Shown here piece by piece: positions 5,036-8,279 of a stretch of 8,279 nucleotides of DNA. Position numbers and translations under genes: made by a program. Under the pieces are notes generated by a model. It was not told where the DNA came from. It ran no database searches and saw nothing but the letters and a program-made list of their open reading frames with translations. Numbering within the stretch: the stretch's first letter is position 1; each line of letters begins with the position of its first letter. Where the stretch lies: assembly GCA_016213455.1 (NCBI GenBank), contig JACRAG010000434.1, positions 1-8,279 of the forward strand. Reading direction: 5' to 3'. Source of the stretch: Anaerolineae bacterium (lineage in GTDB: Bacteria; Chloroflexota; Anaerolineae; Anaerolineales; Anaerolineaceae).

Positions 5036-6100
5036 ATGAACGTCTATGAAGACAAGTACCTGCGGGAAAAACTGAACCGGATCATCGCAAAGCAGCGCGA
5101 AGGGAAGGTGGTGATTGCGGCTTACAAAGACGGCACTGGTTTGCCGGCGCGCGAAGATCTGGGCGACTTAGGTCGGGCGGCGTACCCATACGATTACACA
5201 GTGGGCAGCTTTGGCTACCTCAAGTACGACTCGGATTTGGGTGCTTACCTCTTCACCGCCAAACCCGATGCCAAAGTTCCGCCAGTGCTGGCGAAATACA
5301 AAAGGCTAACGCTGGCTGAAGCAGAATTGGATGCGGCCACGCGGGTCATCCAGATCCGGGTGGGCGATATCCTTGTCACCTTTAGCGGCGCTCAGCCCTG
5401 GAAAGGGCTGTACGAAATCCTACGCGAGGTGAACGAAGATCTGCTGCGCACTAACGCTGGGATTGTGGTGTGGAAGATCACCAAGAAGGAGACTAAAAGC
5501 GCGGCTTTGAAGGACTGCCTATTCCCTGGCGCGGTGCCGAAGCTGCGCAACGGTCAGGCGATGGGCTATGTCAGCGGTTATGCCTATGACAGTGACCGCA
5601 ACCTGGTATATGTCGGGCTGGTGGGTTACAAAACCAGCCTGGAGTCCCTGCGCGTGACGCTGATGGCGGGTAAGCCGATCAGCATGACGCAGGATGACGC
5701 GGGCGATGTCAGTCTGCAGCCGGTCGAGAAGTACGAACAGGTCTGGGACCCGATGCCCGAATACACCAGTCATCACGCGGCCTTTGTCGCTCGCAATGCC
5801 CTCCCCGGCAAGTGGGAACCCGAAGACCTCTCCACCTACCTGCTCGTTTTCAAAGGTTCAACCAGTCCTGCACACGAATTACAGCGGTTGTTTGTTGAAC
5901 GACTGAAGGAAGCACTGGAAATTCCCATTCTCAATGAATGGGGCGGGGAGCTGTGGAATCAGGCCCGCGACCAGCGATTTGTACAGAAACTGACCACCGG
6001 CGGCGATTGCCTACAAGGCGCGCGGATCGACCTGCAAGCGGACTGGAAAGGCTTAATCGCCGGTCTGCTCCAGCAAGAAACGCTCAAACTCACCGCCTGA
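5036..6100 (+). CDS. Hypothetical protein, 354 aa
   Basis: A soluble-looking protein with no family that I can name. An N-terminal charged helix (EDKYLREKLNRIIAKQREGK) is followed by mixed alpha/beta sequence. This includes a hydrophobic strand-turn segment (VIQIRVGDILVTFSG) with PWKGLYEILREVNEDLL, and a Gly/Tyr-rich strand block (MGYVSGYAYDSDRNLVYVGLVGY). The C-terminal 90 residues contain TYLLVFKGS, a helix LQRLFVERLKEALEIP and a Trp-rich NEWGGELWNQA, ending near GARIDLQADWKG. There are two cysteines and no obvious metal site, Walker motif, signal peptide or membrane helix. ATG 5036 follows CAGGAGG (5024-5030) at 5-base spacing. Its leader ending, AGGAGGATCACA, matches that of dnaN. It is flanked by terminators, so it is probably a single-gene unit under the upstream operator region. 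Confidence 0.85.
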   Translation: MNVYEDKYLREKLNRIIAKQREGKVVIAAYKDGTGLPAREDLGDLGRAAYPYDYTVGSFGYLKYDSDLGAYLFTAKPDAKVPPVLAKYKRLTLAEAELDAATRVIQIRVGDILVTFSGAQPWKGLYEILREVNEDLLRTNAGIVVWKITKKETKSAALKDCLFPGAVPKLRNGQAMGYVSGYAYDSDRNLVYVGLVGYKTSLESLRVTLMAGKPISMTQDDAGDVSLQPVEKYEQVWDPMPEYTSHHAAFVARNALPGKWEPEDLSTYLLVFKGSTSPAHELQRLFVERLKEALEIPILNEWGGELWNQARDQRFVQKLTTGGDCLQGARIDLQADWKGLIAGLLQQETLKLTA

Positions 6101-6119
6101 TCGAACTGTCAATCCAACT

Positions 6120-6185
6120 GACCCCGGAGGGGCTCGCTTTTCCCCTCTGGGGATGAAGTGTGGCTCCTGCGGGGTCTTTTTATTT
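6120..6185 (+). terminator. Nested terminator region after the 354-aa gene
   Basis: An inner stem pairs CCCCGGAGGGG (6122-6132) with CCCCTCTGGGG (6142-6152), 11 bp including one G-U pair. An outer, partly competing stem pairs GACCCCG (6120-6126) with CGGGGTC (6170-6176) and is followed directly by TTTTTATTT, as in an intrinsic terminator. A third pairing, GGCTCC (6162-6167) with GGAGCC (6194-6199), reaches the ribosome binding site of the next gene. Termination after the upstream gene is well supported; the alternative folding is a possibility. Confidence 0.68.
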
Positions 6186-6204
6186 CCCCAAATGGAGCCG
6201 AATT

Positions 6205-8279
6205 ATGCGTCCCCCTGCCATTGAAAAGATGGGGTACTACCCCACCGATGAACCCGTTATAGAAGCCATTCAAAGCTACATTGCCCCTGCCACAAGCCGC
6301 GCGCGGCTGTTTGATCCCTGCGCCGGCGAAGGCCGGGCAGCTTCACTCTTGGGCAAAGCTCTCAACTGTGAAACCTGGGGCGTGGAACTGTCACCTGAAC
6401 GAGCCGCCAAAGCCGAACAGGTGTTGGACAAGGTCTACCAGGCGCCCTGGCAGGCCTGCTTCCTGACCGATGAAAGCATTTCCTGCCTCTTTTTGAACCC
6501 ACCGTATGAGTACGATCGCTTTGACGATCAGAAACGGCTGGAACTTGAATTCCTGAAGACGACCACGCCCAAACTGGCACGTGGTGGGCTGCTGATCTAT
6601 GTTATCCCTCAGCGGATTCTGGGCATGCCTGAAATTGCTCGCATCCTGGCGGGCCACTATGAAAACACTCGCATCTACCGTTTCCCGGACGGCCTGTTCG
6701 ACAAGTTCCAGCAGGTAGTGGTGTTTGCTACCCGCCGGACGGTCTACAAAGTACCGATTGAAGGAGAGACCGGTGAGATCATGGCGCTGGCCAACCAGCC
6801 GATTGACCCGCTCCTGCCTGTTCCGCAACCGCTGTACGAACTGCTGCCTGCGCCAGTGCGCGGGGCAAACAGCCGGCCGGTGGTGTTCAAGCGCATGGAC
6901 TGGGAGCCGGAAGAGGTGGTTGAGGCGACCCGGAAAGCGGGCGTGCAGACCACACCTGAATGGCTGGATCTGATCAACCCTTCCCGCGCCATGGCGCAGC
7001 TGAAACAGCCGGTCATGCCACTCAAGAAAGGCCATGTAGCCATGCTGATGGCATCCGGCATGATGGGTACGGTCCGGCTGACCGATGAAGAAGGCCGGCC
7101 GATGCTGATCAAGGGCCGGGTGGTCAAAGTCGTTGAGAAAAGTGAGGAGACGGACAGCAAAGACTCCAAGGTGGTGGTCGAAACCTACAAGGACCGCTTC
7201 GTCACGACCGTGGCGGTGCTCAAGCAAGATGGGGTGCAGATCATCCAGGACGTGAAAGGGCTGTCGGACTTCATGAGGGCGCACGGTGAGAAGATCGCCG
7301 CGCATGTGCTGGAGACTTACCGGCCGCTTTACAATCTTGACCCAACAGCGGAGGAAATGGCGATTCTGGACACGCTCGGAACGGGGCGCAAGCCTCTCCC
7401 TGGACAAGAGCGGGCTGGATTGCTCACTACCCAGCGGCATGCCGCGGCGGCCATGGCTCGCTCCATCCGCAAGAGCCGTGTGGGCAACATGCAAGGAGAA
7501 ATGGGGCTGGGGAAGAGCACGATTGGCGCAGCGGTGATCGAACTGCTGCATGCCTACCCGGCGCTGATCGTTTGCCCGCCGCACCTGGTTCCCAAGTGGA
7601 TCCGCGAGATTGAGGAAGTAATCCAGGGTGCGCGGGGCATCGAGCTTCGCCGCATCGGGCGCAATTCCGATGAGTTAGCCGACGCCAATGACGTGCGCGA
7701 CTTTCTGGATCATTACCAGGAAGCCGCGAGAAGCGCAAAGGAGAAGGGTCTGCCCGCGCCGAAGTGGGTAGCGGTGGTAGCCCATACCTCAGCGAAGTTT
7801 GGTCCCGGCTGGCAGCCTGCGGTGGTCATGCGGAAAACGCTGCATCCCCTCACGAACCAAATGGTGGATGCCTGCGCCTGCCCGGCCTGTGGAAAGATCA
7901 TCACGAAGGAGGAAGATGGGTTCGCGGTCCCGGTGACCGATCCAAAGGATTTGACAGACAAACGCCGCTTCTACACCAACCCGGTTCCTGGCTGGCAGCT
8001 CGATGCTCACAAGGAACGCAAGTTGGACGAGAACGGCGAACCGGTGTGGGGCACGCGGCCCTGCGGACAGGCGCTCTTCGCGTTCACCGGCGCTCGAAGG
8101 CACTCGATTGCAGAGTACATCGCCAAGCACGCCAAAGGCGAATTCAAGCTACTGATCGCGGATGAGTGCCACGAGTTTAAAGGCAAGTCGAGTGATCGGG
8201 GCATCGCCTTCCACCAGTTGGTCACCGCCTGTAAAGCAACGCTCACGCTCACCGGCACGTTCTTCGGCGGCAAGAGCAC
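6205..8279 (+). CDS. Adenine methyltransferase-like / SNF2 helicase fusion (partial, 3' end cut)
   Basis: One uninterrupted frame runs from ATG 6205 to the window edge, giving at least 691 codons. GGAG (6194-6197) lies 7 bases upstream. Residues about 1-190 form a class I SAM-dependent methyltransferase-like domain with the cofactor motif F36-D-P-C-A-G-E-G43 and the catalytic tetrapeptide N98-P-P-Y101 typical of amino-methylating enzymes acting on DNA adenine. It recalls DUF6094 (from memory). A linker of mixed strands follows, to about residue 390. From about 405 an SF2/SNF2 ATPase lobe begins: TQRHAAAAMA, Walker A in GEMGLGK437-S-T, motif Ia LIVCPPHLVPKWIREIEE, the Walker B box D653-E-C-H656, and LTGT (682-685). 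Between Walker A and Walker B lies a Cys cluster, C557-A-C559-P-A-C562-G and C620, likely a zinc site. The second ATPase lobe lies beyond the window. Likely roles are DNA modification linked to translocation, anti-restriction (compare phage P1 DarB) or defence. No target-recognition or nuclease domain is seen in the visible part. Confidence 0.9.
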   Translation, partial: MRPPAIEKMGYYPTDEPVIEAIQSYIAPATSRARLFDPCAGEGRAASLLGKALNCETWGVELSPERAAKAEQVLDKVYQAPWQACFLTDESISCLFLNPPYEYDRFDDQKRLELEFLKTTTPKLARGGLLIYVIPQRILGMPEIARILAGHYENTRIYRFPDGLFDKFQQVVVFATRRTVYKVPIEGETGEIMALANQPIDPLLPVPQPLYELLPAPVRGANSRPVVFKRMDWEPEEVVEATRKAGVQTTPEWLDLINPSRAMAQLKQPVMPLKKGHVAMLMASGMMGTVRLTDEEGRPMLIKGRVVKVVEKSEETDSKDSKVVVETYKDRFVTTVAVLKQDGVQIIQDVKGLSDFMRAHGEKIAAHVLETYRPLYNLDPTAEEMAILDTLGTGRKPLPGQERAGLLTTQRHAAAAMARSIRKSRVGNMQGEMGLGKSTIGAAVIELLHAYPALIVCPPHLVPKWIREIEEVIQGARGIELRRIGRNSDELADANDVRDFLDHYQEAARSAKEKGLPAPKWVAVVAHTSAKFGPGWQPAVVMRKTLHPLTNQMVDACACPACGKIITKEEDGFAVPVTDPKDLTDKRRFYTNPVPGWQLDAHKERKLDENGEPVWGTRPCGQALFAFTGARRHSIAEYIAKHAKGEFKLLIADECHEFKGKSSDRGIAFHQLVTACKATLTLTGTFFGGKS

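Noticed and set aside
6391..7584. 397-codon open frame on the - strand
   Set aside because: It is antisense to the methyltransferase-helicase frame, whose catalytic motifs are clear. The composition is His/Arg/Leu-rich shadow coding.

Overview
This looks like part of an accessory, probably mobile, bacterial region: an integrative element, plasmid or prophage-like island. All convincing genes lie on the + strand, closely packed, most with strong GGAGG-type ribosome binding sites. By eye the DNA is moderately GC-rich. The sliding clamp wording (GRFPDY, then an IAREGGNVIQLRLTP-type segment) reminds me of Chloroflexota such as Anaerolineae. That is recall from memory, not a search, and the host phylum is uncertain. 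There are no rRNA, tRNA, CRISPR or transposase sequences.

Layout. (1) 1-647: the tail of an upstream gene, overlapped by a small Cys-rich protein with a SWIM-like and a zinc-ribbon-like motif. (2) 648-741: a short spacer with a cluster of competing GC hairpins just before radC. (3) 742-2592: a three-gene block of a RadC/JAMM protein, a PolB-type (DnaQ-like) 3'-5' exonuclease and an acidic unknown protein, followed by a 14-bp perfect stem-loop. (4) 2650-4850: a leader with a 13-bp repeated motif, then an acidic unknown, a second unknown and a complete DNA polymerase III beta clamp, closed by a strong palindromic terminator. (5) 4893-6100: an operator-like inverted repeat overlapping a promoter candidate, a second copy of the 13-bp motif, then a 354-aa unknown protein and a nested terminator region. 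(6) 6205-end: a large open reading frame cut by the window edge that fuses an N-terminal adenine methyltransferase-like domain (DPCAGEG, NPPY) to a SNF2-type helicase (MGLGKST, DECH, LTGT) carrying a cysteine cluster.

How the genes may work together: a dedicated clamp, a proofreading-type exonuclease and a RadC protein with a putative clamp-binding peptide (QMTLL) suggest an element-encoded DNA synthesis or repair module. The methyltransferase-helicase fusion suggests DNA modification, anti-restriction or defence. Acidic small proteins lie between the enzymes. The enzyme identities rest on visible motifs; the functional links between them are inference.
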